64,000 bases of DNA, taken from the NCBI GenBank assembly GCA_034620365.1, contig JAQGEQ010000107.1, positions 248,001-312,000 of the forward strand, in the 5' to 3' direction. The notes beneath the pieces were generated by a model, which did no database searches, was not told the DNA's origin, and saw only the letters and a list, made by a program, of their open reading frames with translations. Below are positions 1 through 12,014 of the stretch, piece by piece. The stretch comes from Pegea sp. RAD2-039 (Eukaryota > Chordata > Thaliacea > Salpida > Salpidae). Each line of letters begins with the position of its first letter. Within the stretch, counting starts at the first letter, position 1. The translations under genes and the position numbers were made by a program.

Positions 1-343
1 TTACTTGACAGTTTTGATCTGTCTGTCTGCTTCTATAAAAAAAAAATAGTATTTTGAAAGTAGGTTAATATCAGATTACTTACAATAGAGTTGGTTTTAC
101 GAGTTCTCTAAAATGCTTAATGTTCACTTAGTTATATTATAATTCTATATAAGTATCACTCAGATAACTATTTCAGAATTAAATAATTCAAATACAAAAG
201 TATTTCAATAATATTTTCGTTTTGTTAATATAATACAGATTTTAAGTTAAAAATAACAGTAATTTTACCTTGACTATAGATGATTCAACCACGAATAACT
301 CCGTCAATAAGAAAACAACGAAAATTGAACTTAATTTCAACAT
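1..343 (-). CDS. 5' end of a secreted multi-CBM14 (chitin-binding) protein, partial, runs off the left edge
   Basis: This is a minus-strand copy of the first two exons of the two plus-strand CBM14 genes at 12015 and 53274. Exon 1 (343-269, 25 codons) encodes a hydrophobic signal peptide starting [17 protein letters not shown] and ends AAG|GT in phase 0. Exon 2 (32-5, 28 nt) begins after a TATAG acceptor, encodes a short basic peptide (KQTDRSK...) and ends A|GTAAG in phase 1. The chitin-binding exons would lie beyond base 1. The promoter and exon 1 are nearly identical to the other two copies, so the copy is recent and inverted. By analogy it encodes a secreted extracellular chitin-binding protein, but no CBM14 domain is visible here. 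Confidence 0.75.
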
Positions 344-407
344 AGTTCTAATCGAAAGTTTGATTTGAAATAAATTTTATTTCATGAAACTATATTCCTA
401 CAGGTTG

Positions 408-415
408 TATATATA
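408..415 (-). promoter_or_regulatory. TATA box of the left-edge CBM14 gene
   Basis: A TATATATA octamer lies 65 nt upstream of the start ATG (343-341) on the minus strand. The same octamer at the same spacing is found in front of the two plus-strand paralogues, in a block conserved through the ATG. Confidence 0.7.
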
Positions 416-493
416 CACCCTTAGAGAGTTACCAGGAAATGTTTTTTCCAAGTTTTTTAGAAATACAAACTAATAAAATTTCTATAATTTCTA

Positions 494-691
494 TTAGAAT
501 TTGTTTTCATAAAATTCACATTCAATAGTTTTCCAATCAGTTTCTTGCAAGGTAGATTTTTTCATGGATAATCTACTTCCTATGAAACTATTCAAAGTGT
601 TTTGAAATTTTTTAACTTTAATGAAAACTTTTAAAGAATATTCAATTAGAAGAGGAAGTGAATGATTCAATAAAACAATTATAGATGTCAA
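494..691 (-). repeat. Promoter-upstream repeat with a 65-codon open frame (R element), minus-strand copy
   Basis: This is one copy of a roughly 200-250 nt sequence found at least nine times upstream of CBM14 promoters or relics (plus-strand copies near 9757, 11660, 23622, 31124, 38390, 46010, 51014, 52874). Most copies keep a 65-69 codon frame (TSIIVLLxHSLPL...), but it starts at TTG rather than ATG. A diverged version sits in the long introns of the CBM14 genes. I treat it as a duplicated non-coding or relic block, not as a proven gene. Confidence 0.5.
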
Positions 692-1035
692 GAAGATGTT
701 CTTAATTAATTTAATTAATTTTTTTCAATTTATCTAAATACACAAATCTTTTTAGAGGATGTAGCTAAGATTATTTGAAAGCCTTCAAAATTTGCAAAAC
801 TATAAAAAATATTTAAAAACATTTTCTAAAAGCATTCAATCATTCATTTATGAAAAGTATTTGATTAAAATTTCAATGTACTTAAATTAAATTTTATTTT
901 ATGTTTTTTTAATGTTTTCTATGAGGTTGAAAATACCCAAGTTGAAAAAGAATATTTTTATCTGATTAGAGATTTTATAAAGTTTTAATTAATGATTACC
1001 AGTTAAGTTGCTATTGGGAGTACTACCTCTCTTAT

Positions 1036-1134
1036 TACTTATTCTTTTCATTGAGAAGCATAATCCAGCCAATCACAAACCTCCAAAGCTGGATTGAAAA
1101 CGGTTCCATTACCACTGTATTGTGAAGAAGATTT
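1036..1134 (-). pseudogene. Relic second-half CBM14 exon
   Basis: The minus strand reads as the second CBM14 exon (TVFNPALEVCDW-like) after a TTTAAACAG acceptor, followed by the same AGGTAGT...TTAACTGGTAATCATT sequence seen after the plus-strand relics at 9313, 37942 and 50570. Cysteines are lost and the frame is degraded. It belongs to the inverted copy of the region upstream of the CBM14 promoter. No first-half exon can be recognised; 1200-1950 shows nothing else. Confidence 0.6.
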
Positions 1135-1952
1135 CTGTTTAAATCGACAACAATTATGTGAAAAAAACAAACTAATTATTATTTCAGTTTATTTTTTTTT
1201 AACAACAAACAATCAATTAATTTTATAACTTCAACCTAATGTCAGCAAGATGAAATTTGGTATTCAAAATTTCTTAAGATGAGATATTTATAAAATAGTT
1301 TGTTTTTAAAATTCAAGTTCTATAAGAATATTATATTTAGTAGAAATGTCGACTTAAACTGAAATTTTTACTCAGTATATTTTTGATAGTTTTTATAGTT
1401 TTTACAAGTTACTTTTACAAAAGAAATAAAAAATCAAAATGGAGTGTGAAAGAAAGAATTGTAATCTTGGTTAACTTATTTAAAAAGTTGTTCGATAACC
1501 AGATATTAAAATGTAAAGTGGTTTAATTTTGAATGCCTCTGAGGATGTATCATATTTCCTAACAGTTATTTCAAAATGATAATTTTCCTTTCGGTATTAA
1601 AATGTTAGACTTTTATTAATTGGTTTAAACATTACAAAAGTATCAAAAAGTTTGAAAAGAATTTTTATTATTTAAAATGTATATAGCTTATTGCATTATC
1701 TTGGAACATAGAAAATTTTTAATAAAGTTAAAAGTTAAATTTCTAGTTTAAATTTTTTATACGAAGTTACAAAAACTACGAATTAAATGAAGTTGATTTT
1801 GTTAAGGAAAACATTTGTTTATAAACATAAGTTTAACATTTATCTAAAATTTTGAAGTATTTATTTCAATTCTCAAATTTCAATTGCTTCTTTCAAAATC
1901 ACTTGATTTAACTGAAGTCAAAAACAAAACACAAAATTGAATCTTTGAACAT

Positions 1953-1958
1953 TTTATT
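1953..1958 (-). terminator. Polyadenylation signal overlapping the stop codon
   Basis: An AATAAA hexamer begins inside the last GAA codon and overlaps the TAA stop of the TSP1/TIL/WAP gene. This implies a very short 3' UTR if it is used. Confidence 0.45.
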
Positions 1959-4198
1959 CAAGTTGACCAACAACACATTTTAAACCACATTCTGTTTTAC
2001 AGCAAACGTCATTTTCGTTGACGCAATCATTCTTGATGACGTCACACTCATCAAAAGATTTACCACAATCTCTTCCAAACTTCTTTAAAATCGGCATGAC
2101 ATCATCACGTGGACACTTCAGCTTTCCTACAAAACATCAATCAATAATGACATCATTAATAATGACGTCACGAACTTTGACGTCGGCAGTAAACGGGACA
2201 TGACGTATCAGCTGTCAAGTAACATGACGTCGTCTCAAGCATTCCATCACATTCTATACAAAACATTGATGACGTAATCATTATGTGACGTCATCAGTAG
2301 AAAATAATACTAACTGCATGGAATAAATCCCGGTTTTGTAGCAATGATGACGTTATAAAGGCACTTTGGTAACTCAGAAGTGATGACATCATCAGCACTT
2401 GATGCTGTGACGTCAACAACAGTTTTAGTTGAGACGTCATATGGCTGTGGCGTAGCTCCAAAATTAGCCATCTCTGATCCAAAAGGTCCAAACGAGTTCA
2501 TTGGACATTCAAATGGAAATCTGGAAATATTTTCACTGATGACGTCACCATCGAGCTAGTGACGTAATCATACGTGTAGCAAGTTCCAGATGAAGATAGA
2601 AAAGGTTTTTTGGATGGACAACCACAACCTTTCTCACAGATTCCATCACAACCTGATGACGTCATTGGGTAGACTTCACCGTTTAAGAATGACGTCAGAT
2701 ACTTGAAGATGTCTGTTGGATAACAACGAGACACACATGGCTTGCAATGATGATAGATTTGATTTTTAGGGCAAACTACGAAACAATTGGTGGTTTCAGG
2801 TGCTGTTTAAGATTTTGGCGCGTTTAGGAGGTACCTGGACATGAGTGGACGTTGCAGTATGACTTTTGGAGAGTTTGAAATTGACAGCTTTTGACAAATT
2901 CTGTTTTCTCGCGGATTGTGACGTCAGAGGACAACATGAAAAGAGTGATTTGCTGAATTCTGGTAAAAGATTAAAAATTATAAAAACTGTTTATCTTGAA
3001 ATCTTCATACCCTGGTGACTGCAGTTTATCAATAATATTTTGAAGATGATCATAATAAGGATCATTATTAGGAACATTTGGGATGCAGGCTCGAGCTCTT
3101 GACCTTACACCTCCTCCACAGTCATGTGAACATTCAGAAAATTCGCTCCAGTCTCCAGTTTTGACTAAAAAGAAATTTTTTTAATTTCCGCTAAGTGGCG
3201 TAAAAGAGCTAAAACTCACAACAAGATTGTTGGTTACAAAATCTGATCTTTCCAGCTGTAAAGGCACATTTTGACTGATCTTCAGCGTCTAGACATCGTC
3301 TGGTCGCTTTTTGTTGACCTCTACCGCAAACTCTTGAACAGTTTGACCATTCAGACCATTCAGTGATTGCTATGGTAACGAAATTTAGTTATAAATTGAC
3401 CAGATTAAATTTTGAATGTTACTCACTGCATGCGTTAAAGTTACATGGCTGTGTTTGGGTTTCTATCATATTTTTATCCACGTATTGAAGTAATAGTCCA
3501 TAAGGGTTCAATGGTATGGTGTTACTTCTACAATTTGATATTGTGACGTTATCTCCCTTTGAGCTGATGCAAGATCGTGATCTCTTTTGGTTTCCTCCTC
3601 CGCAGATTTTGCTGCAAGCGCTGAAGTTGCTCCATTCAGAGTAGGAGTAAGTAGCTGGTCACGTGATAAATTTTTTTTGTTTACTCATCAGAAGTTTAGT
3701 TTGAAGAAATTTTACAAAAAAATAAATTTTTGAAGTAAATTCTTGAGTCATAAAATAATGATAGAAAGTTTGAATGATTCTAATTCTTAAATTAGCAAAA
3801 TCTGTGAGAAACCTTCTATAGAATAAAGACGAAGAAAATCGGAAAAAATTGAATTAAAAATAACTTTTTAGATTTTTTTCGAAATTAGAGTTTTTAAAAA
3901 CTCTTGAAAAAACAAATTTAACTTTTTTTGAAATTAAAAAAAAATCAATTTTATTTTTATTTAGTTTATAATAAATATTAGTATAAAAACCGCGAGTATA
4001 CTTTTTGAATCTTAAATAAAAATGAATCTTACTTTCATTTACATTTATCATTCGAGACTCATATTCATTTGGAAAGAAAACTCTTTCAACCAAAATCTTT
4101 AATCTTTCCTCGAAACAATATGATTGTTGAAACAATCCGACCAAAAAAACGAAACTCAAGATTGCTCTCATTTTTAACTTGATAAAATAAGATTGCAA
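1954..4198 (-). CDS. Secreted TSP1 x3 - TIL - WAP-like protein, eight exons
   Basis: Exons on the minus strand: 4198-4033, 3654-3427, 3369-3220, 3164-3011, 2959-2835, 2802-2574, 2520-2315, 2126-1954. They sum to 1431 nt (476 codons plus stop), and all joints have GT-AG ends and matching phase. An in-frame ATG at 4171 opens a clean signal peptide (MRAILSFVFLVGLFQQSYC), so either ATG could be used. Exons 2 and 3 each encode one TSP1 module (SEWSNFSAC..CGGG; TEWSEWSNCSRVCGRG). Exons 4-5 encode a third (GDWSEFSEC..CGGG). Exon 6 encodes a TIL-type cysteine-rich module (CPKNQIYHHCKPC...GCGCP). The last exon encodes a WAP-like four-disulphide core (DECDVIKNDC...CCKTECGLKC). It is probably an extracellular matrix or defence protein with protease-inhibitor-like modules. 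Its function is inferred from domains only. The exon 6 donor at 2574 is the least certain joint. Confidence 0.85.
2037..2697. promoter_or_regulatory. Cluster of TGACGTCA palindromes
   Basis: Seven perfect 8-mers start at 2037, 2163, 2286, 2408, 2540, 2657 and 2690. One more lies at 2919 and another at 4818, with several one-mismatch versions between them. The motif matches the CRE/ATF consensus. It occurs in both exons and introns of the TSP1/TIL/WAP gene and shapes its protein (TSS, DVT, DVI segments). Whether it binds bZIP factors or is simply a genome-wide favoured word cannot be told from this window. Confidence 0.55.
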
Positions 4199-6718
4199 TT
4201 CAAAAGTTGTGCTTCATAAACTGTCTTTTGAAACTTTGCTTTAGGCAATGTCTAAAATAAATTGATTTTTTCTAATTTTTTCTCAATTTAACTTTGTTTC
4301 TGCAGGCTTAAAGGTTTTTAAGCATAAATATTTATTTGTTAAAATTTCATACATATATATTTTTCATTTTATTTTTTGTGAATTCTCAATTTTAAAGTTA
4401 TTAAAACATAAAAAAATAGTTTTTATTAAAAAATATTTTGAAACTTTTTCTAACAAAAATTATTTCATCATTTGAAAAATTTATTTACAAATTAACTTCT
4501 TATTTCAAATTTCAGATCAAACTAAGAAAAACAATTTTTAAACAAAAACTTTGATGAACTTTTAAAAGAACAGCCACAAAAGACATCAAAATTATTTTCT
4601 AAATTTGTTTATCTAATTAGAAATATTAATAATTTTATTGAAATGTTTGTTATGTTTGTACTTTTGGAGGTTTTCTGCATTAATAATATTTTGAAAATTG
4701 TCTAAAAAGGTTCTAAATCTAGAAAAACAGACTAAATCAGGCAATAACATATTTTCATGAACAATTTTCAACCAAACAAATAAATTATAACATTTTTCAC
4801 TGAGTAGCGGTAGCTAATGACGTCACAAGCGCTTATACAAATTTTGATAAAACACAAACCAGCGCGATTGCATAATCAATTTCTAATTTCAAATCAAATT
4901 TTTTAACAATTTTTTTTAAATTAATCATTTTTGGTTTGTTGTTGTTTTCGTTGTAAATTTTGAAAAACAATTTTTCAATTAAAGTAAAATGTGAATTTAA
5001 AAATAGTTTCAAATAAAATAATTAAATATAGGATGTTTGCCATCAATTTAGAAAAACTATTTGGAAACTTTGATTTTTAAAACAAATAAATGATTTTACA
5101 TCTTCTACTTTTACAAGGTCTTTATAATACTTCAAACAACTGATAAAAACTTTGAAACTTTCTTATTTTAATATTAAATGTTTTAACAATATGGAAAGAA
5201 TAAACCACATCTGTAACTTTTAAATCTAAAACTGATTTATCTGAAGTAATTGAATATTTAATTTACAACTTAGCATACACAACCATAAACTTTATTCGAC
5301 TTGTGGTAATAAGCCCTTTGTTTAATTTTGAAATGTTCAACAGACTATTATCTAATATAAAATTTTGAATTTGATTTAAAAATTTACTTTGTAAAATCCA
5401 CTAAAGAAAAATTTTAAGACATTTGTTTGATATTTTACAAGTTTTTATTTTATAAACTAAACACAAGGAAAAATAAATTTTGAAGAAAATCAAAATTTTG
5501 TAGAAAATAAGTTAAAGTTGTAATAAGTAATTGCTGAATGGAAACTTTCATGTGTTTAATCTGGTTTTAATTGAACAAAAAAATTAATTTTGTGTTGCAA
5601 AGATAACACAACAACCAAATTTGATTTTAATAATTTTTCAAAAAACTTATTAAAATACCAAACTTTCTTTCAAAGTGTAAAGACTTAAAATAATATTAAG
5701 AATATGAAGAATACAATTTAAGATTTGTAGAAGTTGATTTTCAATTTTTATTGATTTTCGATTAAACTGATAAGACTCCTGAACATATTAGATGTCTGAT
5801 TTTTTTAACTAAAATTTACTTTAATTCTTTTAAGCCAAAACAGTATTCTCTAATTGTATCAAATACTGAAATTAATTTAAAAACTTTCTAGTGTTAGGTT
5901 ACATCTATCAGTATTTAATAAGATTTAAATTTTTGTAGAATATTTACAGTTATTTGTATTTTGTAAATGTAAAATAAGAACTGAATAATAATTTGATTCG
6001 AAAAGTTTAAATGTGAAATGTAACTTTGTTTCAAAAAGTAGAAATACTTTTCAATTATAAAGAGATATAAGATTTTATTTACTGACTTTCAACTTTTGGT
6101 AGAAAAAGTAAAACCTTTTTTTTAGTCATAAAATGTACTTTGAAATGTTTTATAATTCTTTTGAACGATCTTAAACCTTTATAACTCATATATACGAATT
6201 TATGATGACAATAAAACAAGTTTTCGTTTTATTTATTACTCGAAGTAATATATTAGAAACTTTATCTTTTGATGAAAAATATTTCGATTTACAATCAATC
6301 ATAGAACTGAATTTTAAAAAAATCAAAATTTTTTGATAAAATATAATTTAACTATTTATTATTTCTAATGGAGAAATAAGATTACACATTTTTATTCAAG
6401 CTTAAAAGTTCTATTTATGTCTTATGTAAAACTAGCTAGAAAAACGATTTTTGTCTAAAGGTTTAACTTATTTTAAAAGTCAATATAAGATTGTATGAAA
6501 TTATTTTACTTTTTTTAAGTTACTTATTTAGTGTTAAAATCTTTCTAGCTTTTAAGCTGTTCGAGAATCTATAATTAGCTTCATTTGAAAAATAGATGAA
6601 AAAATTGATGTTGTCGCTTTTTCAAAAACTTTATATTTTATCATTAACCTCAAAAAATTGAATTTCAAAATTTGTTCACACTTCCCAGCTTTTCTATTTT
6701 TAGTTTCTAAATCGTACA
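4199..6718. other. Intergenic AT-rich sequence, start of the first duplicated unit
   Basis: 4199-5600 is AT-rich with no coding pattern, apart from a lone TGACGTCA at 4818. From about 5640 the sequence matches the block that precedes every Mis18-like copy (near 10380, 24080, 31580, 38830, 46480 and 51640), so a duplicated unit begins here. No promoter motif for the 6719 gene is convincing. Confidence 0.5.
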
Positions 6719-7897
6719 ATGTATTTCTTTGCTTGTAAGTCTTGCCAGTCAATCTGCTCTAGGTTCAAATACTGCGCACCGTTTTATGTAGAAGAGTTCC
6801 CAGACGCTATTTCTGTGTCCCAAGCTGATGTGAGTGAAATTATTGATAATGATTACTGTTACATCGGAGGCTGTTCTGTCCTGCCAGTTTTTTGTTTGGC
6901 TTGCAATATTGAGCTTGGTTGCAGAATCATAAGAGTCAGTAACATAAATCGAAAATCATTGTGTGGCTTGTATCAATTTAAAAGAGAATCATTGATAAAA
7001 ATGGATATAGAAACTGTTCAAAGAGAATTTGAAGTGATAAAAGAAAGATTAGCAAGTGAAGAAGAGGAAGAAGATGAGGAAGAAGATGAGGAAGAAGTTG
7101 AAGAGAGTGAAAATGTGGATGGTTTTCAGCTGCTTCAAGATCTTCAAAGTATTTTTAGTAAAGAGTTAAAAAAAGAGAAACATAAAGTGAACAACCAAAT
7201 CTTACAAAAAACTTAATCAGATATCAAAGAATTGAGACTTGTGAGTAGAGTTGCTGATCAACAGATCAATTTGTATTTGATATTTGCAGTTGAGATTTTA
7301 ACAAGAAACTTTGTTCCAGTATTAAAGATAAAATTGAGACAAATTGAAGCAGATTTATTCATGAAAGTTCTTGCATCTACTGATTGGTTAGTTTTGAATT
7401 GTAAAGAAACCACTAAAAGATATTTAAGAAAGATCACTCTTAACAACTCAAAGAAAAGAAGATTAATTGAAAGTACATATAAAAAACTATCAACATTAAT
7501 TTCGAAGACAATTAAAAAGTATTTTCATAAATTCGAACAGTTTCTAGAAGTTGATATTTTTATAATGAAAAGATCTTTGAGAAAGATTCTTCGAGATGCT
7601 ATTGTTCAAATTAAACGGAAAAACTCTTGTGCTCTTACTAACATCAACGAAGAACATCTTAGTCGTACATTATTTCTGTTAACAAAAATGGTAAAAATAC
7701 GAGCTGAATGTTTGATTAATATTGACAATGGAATGGAAATTGTGTTAGAAAAACTGTTTTACTGGATCCAAAGTGGTTTTGAAATTTCTAACATGATGTT
7801 GAATGCCAAACTGAATTCATATTTGGGAAAACTACAAGATGGTATTATTGGTTTGATTCGAAAAACTTGTATGACGAAAAATCAATTAGAATATTGA
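6719..7897 (+). pseudogene. Mis18-like protein, copy 1, interrupted by one nonsense codon
   Basis: One uninterrupted exon-like frame of 393 codons, broken only by TAA at 7214-7216 where the intact copy has TCA. The N-terminus shows two CxxC pairs (CKSC near residue 6, CLAC near residue 59) and a G-L-Y-Q-F motif, resembling the Yippee/Mis18 zinc fold. A short Glu-rich acidic run and a basic helical C-terminus follow. The C-terminal half remains fully open after the stop, so inactivation is recent or the truncated 165-residue product is used. An AATAAA lies at 8014-8019. Mis18 proteins act in CENP-A loading at centromeres; that role is only a family inference here. Confidence 0.6.
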
Positions 7898-9128
7898 TTT
7901 TACTAATATAGGTTGGACATCAGTATTATTGAAATGCATTTCGCTTTTAAAGTTTTACTTTTGGTTGTTGTTAAAAATGAAATTTGTGTTTGGTGACTTG
8001 ACGAGTTCTTACAAATAAAAATAACTTTCTAGAATTATCCATGACTTGTAAATTTTATTTTATATCTTAAACTACAAAAATCATTTTGAAATTTGCTTTG
8101 AATTTAGTTTTACTTTTATCATATTGTGATGGTTTTAAAGATCTAATCTAAAAGTAAACTACATATGCAGTTCTTAAATTTTTATCAAACGAATTTTATG
8201 GTTAAAAATAAAGTCTTTCAGTATGTTACTTAACGTGAAAAAAAAAACTCTTAAATATTTTGACTAATAGATTTTAATAAAAGAACTTTTTAATTTTATG
8301 TTTGATTGATTTTGAATCTAATTTAAGATTTTATAGCTTTGATTTTTAACAAACTTTTCTCAGATAAAATACTATTCAGTTAAAACAGGAAAAAGCTCGA
8401 AAAAGTTTCGAATGACAAAATTGTGAATTTCTCCTTATGTTCATTGTTTAGGGTTTTTCTTGAAGAATCTGTATATTCTGAGGATAAATCTGCTAAAAAT
8501 GACTTTCAACTAGTTTATGTTAAAAATCAAACTTTTTTCAATAAATTCTAGAAACAAAAGAATTATAAATATAGAATTTTGTAAATCAAATTTAAAACAA
8601 AAATTATTTCTTATTTAGAACCAATTACTCATATTTTAGAATTGATCAGTGTAAAAATATTTAGAAAAATATATCAAACAGAAAAAAATTTGTAATTTGA
8701 ACTTACTAAAATTCAAAATATTTGATGAATAATCTTTAAATTTAATTCCTAAAATGTAAAGAAAAAAAATGATTTCATAAAAATGAAAATAAAGAAAAAA
8801 GTTGAAACCAAGAGACGAAGTCTACTACGAGTTGAGCAAATTTGTTTTAAACGTTTTGAAAGATCTGTGGACAACAAATTTAGATGAAATTCTAATTTTG
8901 GTTTAGTCAGTTCCTAAATTATTCAAAGTTTCTTTAAAAATAAGATAATAATATTTTAATCTTCAATAAAACCTTACATTCAAACCACCAACCAGAAAGT
9001 TTATTTATTAAGGGTTTGAAAAGGGTAGAAACAGTTAAAGCTAAACACAAAATCTGGTTAGATCCCAAATTTGGGAACAATTAGTACATTTATAACAGGT
9101 TTTCTATTAGAAATTTGTTTAACAACAG
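7898..9128. other. 3' flank of Mis18-like copy 1 and unit spacer
   Basis: It contains the AATAAA at 8014-8019 and a spacer shared with 21900-22850, 29480-30300, 44370-45190 and 49340-50220. Within it, 8783-8887 holds an ATG-started 34-codon basic ORF (MKIKKKVETKRRSLL...) that is largely kept at 50043 and 44996. No other gene is recognised. Confidence 0.4.
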
Positions 9129-9420
9129 CACCACAATTCTACCAGTCCTAATGGTGAACAATTTCAAAAACTAGAGGACTGATATCATTTCTACCGATTT
9201 AGCGCAGGTTGTTTTGAAATTATTTATATAATTGATTGTTTGTTGTTAAAATAAACAAACGGAATTGACAAATAGTTTGTCTTTTTTCACATAAGTGTTG
9301 TCGATTTAAACACGAATCTTATACGCAATACCATGTGGTACTAGAACGTTTTTCAATCAAGCTTTGAAGGTTTGTGATTGGCCAGATAATGTTCCTCAGT
9401 GCAAAGGAATAACTAATAAG
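9129..9420 (+). pseudogene. Relic CBM14 exon pair
   Basis: The first half (9129-9207) and second half (from 9313, [17 protein letters not shown]-like) are recognisable, together with the usual intron between them. Several cysteines are gone in the first half, and the second-half acceptor has changed from CAG to CAC. The same mutation is present at about 50570, so these two relics share a common ancestor after decay. Confidence 0.65.
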
Positions 9421-9756
9421 AGAGGTAGTGCTCCAAGTACCAACTTAACTGGTAATCATTAATTTAAACTTTGAAAATCTCTAATCAGATAAAAATATTC
9501 TTTTTCAATTTTGGTCTTTTCAACTTCATAAAAAACATTAAAAAATTATAAAATAATTTTTTATTTAAATACATTGAAATTTTAACCAAAAACTTTTCAT
9601 AAATGAATGATTGAATGCTTTTGAAATTTTTTTAAATTATTTTGATAGTTTTGCAAATTTTGAATGCTTTCAAATAATCTTAGCTACATCCTCTAAAAAG
9701 ATCCGTGTATTAAGATAGATTGAATAAAATTAATTAAATTAATTAAGAACATCTTT

Positions 9757-9966
9757 TTGACATCTATAATTGTTTTATTGTATCATTCACTTCCTCTTCA
9801 AGTTGAATATTCTTTAAAAACTTTCATTAAAGTTAAAAAATTTAAAAACACTTTGAATAGTTTCATAGGAAGTAGAATATCCATGAAAAAATCTACTTTG
9901 CAAAAAACTGACTGGAAATCTATTGAATGTGAATTTTATGAAAACAAATTTAATAGAAATTATTGA
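9757..9966 (+). repeat. R element copy with 69-codon TTG-started frame
   Basis: This copy matches the repeat at 494-691 (minus) and 51014 (plus). It has no ATG start or recognisable domain. It follows the CBM14 relic at the position where, in live copies, the CBM14 promoter lies. Confidence 0.45.
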
Positions 9967-10089
9967 ATTTTTATTAGTTCATATTTCTAAAACAGAGAAA
10001 AAAATCACAAACATCACAACTTGGAAACAAAATAATAACTTTTTGTTCCTTCTATAAAATCTATATCTATCTTGAAAGCTTCAGACCCT

Positions 10090-10330
10090 GGTGACACATA
10101 TTTATCAATAATCTTTGGAAGATGATAATAATACGGATCATTTTAAAGAATATTATGGATGCATGCTCGAGCTCTTGACCTTACACCTCCTCCACAGTCA
10201 TGTGAACCTTTAGAAATTTTGCTCCCTCTCCAGTTTTAACTAAGAAGTAAAGTTTCAGATTTCCTCTAAGTAGCGTAAAAGAGATAAAACTCACAACAAG
10301 TTTGTTGGTTACAAAATCTGATCTTTCACT
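10090..10330 (-). pseudogene. Relic of TSP1 gene exons 3-4
   Basis: The minus strand matches exon 4 of the TSP1 gene (CSHDCGGGVRSRARAC and following) and the 3' end of exon 3 with its intron. The frame is broken by indels. Equivalent relics recur once per unit at about 23826, 31328, 38588, 46213 and 51345. Confidence 0.7.
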
Positions 10331-10379
10331 AAGACAATAACCAAGTTTTATTTAGTCATCTTACCAATAAATTATAGAA

Positions 10380-11880
10380 ATATCAAACTTTCTTTCAAAG
10401 CGTAAAAACTAAAAAAAACTTAATATAATATCAAGCATATGAAGAATACAATTTAAGATTTGTAGAATTTAGTTTTCAATTTGTATTGATTTTCTATTAA
10501 ACTGATAAGATTCCTGAACATATTAGATGTCTGATTTTTTTAACTAAAATTTACTTTAATTCTTTTAAGCCAAAACAGTATTCTCTGATTGTATCAAATA
10601 CTGAAATTAGTTTCAAAGCTTTCTAGTGTTAGGTTACATCTATCAGTATTTAATTAAGATTTAAATTTTTGTAGAATATTTACAGTTATTTACATTTTGT
10701 AAATGTAAAATAAGAACTGAATAATAATTTGATTCTAAAAGTTTAAATTTGAAATGTAACTTTGTTTCAAAAAGTAGAAATACTTTTCAATTATAAAGAG
10801 ATATAAGATTTTATTTACTGATCTTCAACTTTTGGTAGAAAAAATAAAACCTTTTTTTAGACATAAAATGTACTTTGAAATTTTTTATATTTTCTTTGAT
10901 TGCTTTCAAAGAAAGTTTAATTATGAAAAGTTTTTGAATAGATAGAAAAAAGTAAAGTTAAACACAAAGTCTAAATTCTTTAAAGGATTTAAATTCTTTT
11001 AATATATATATCGTTTTTAGTATTAAGTGAGATTGTATAGTTTGTGAGAATGTTTATTAGCAAAAGCTTTTCTGTTAAGGCATTTACATCAAATTTATTC
11101 TAAAAATGAAGAAAAAAAATTAACTAAATTATAAATCAAGTATCAATTTTATGAAATAAAGTCTTGAAATACTTTTTCGTACATAAAATAACACTTCATG
11201 ATCAATTATTACGTTTGTTTGGAATAAAAGTCCTAGATTCAAATCCTTTTGAAGAAATTTTTGAATGTTTTGATTCCTACTTAAAAAATAAGATTTAAAA
11301 TTTATTTTCAAGTTTGGAATATAAATAAGAGAGGTAGTGCTCCCAATGCCAACTTAACTGGTAATCATTAATGAAAACTTTATAAAATCTCTAATCAAAT
11401 AAAAATATTCTTTTTCAATTTGGGTATTTTCAACCTCATAGAAAACATTAAAAAAACATAATATAAAATTTAATTTAAGTACATTGAAATTTTAATCAAA
11501 TACTTTTCATAAATGAATGATTGAATGCTTTTAGGAAATGTTTTTAAATATTTTTTATAGTTTTGCAAATTTTTAAAGCTTTCAATTAATCTTAGCTACA
11601 TCCTCTAAAAAGACTCGTGTATTTAGATAGATTAAAAAAATTAATTCAATTAATTAAGAACATCTTCTTGACATCTATAACTGTTTTATTGAATCATTCA
11701 CTTCCTCTTCTAATTGAATATTCTTAAAAAATTTTCATTAAAGTTAAAAAAGTTAAAAACACATTGAATAGTTTCATAGGAAGTAGATTATCCATGAAAA
11801 AATCTACCTTGCAAGAAACTGATTGGAAAACTATTGAATGTGAATTTTATGAATACAAATTTTTAGAGAAATTATTGAAA
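10380..11880. other. Unit spacer followed by a second R element copy
   Basis: 10380-10870 matches the block 5' of the Mis18-like genes, but no Mis18-like gene follows. 10900-11330 matches 22890-23310 and the other units. The R element copy at about 11664-11880 has a 1-nt deletion in its frame. No gene is seen. Confidence 0.4.
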
Positions 11881-11942
11881 TTTTATTACTTCCTATTTCT
11901 AAAAACTTGGAAAAAACATTTCCTGGTAACTCTCTAAGGGTG

Positions 11943-11950
11943 TATATATA
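11943..11950 (+). promoter_or_regulatory. TATA box of the seven-domain CBM14 gene
   Basis: TATATATA lies 65 nt before the ATG at 12015, in a block nearly identical to 53160-53274 and to the inverted block at 343-440. Confidence 0.7.
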
Positions 11951-12014
11951 CAACCTGTAGGAATATAGTTTCATGAAATAAAATTTATTTCAAATCAAAC
12001 TTTCGATTAGAACT

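Noticed and set aside
2018-2203. Plus-strand frame rich in MTS repeats
   Set aside because: It is the reverse complement of the last exon and intron of the TSP1/TIL/WAP gene, driven by TGACGTCA words.
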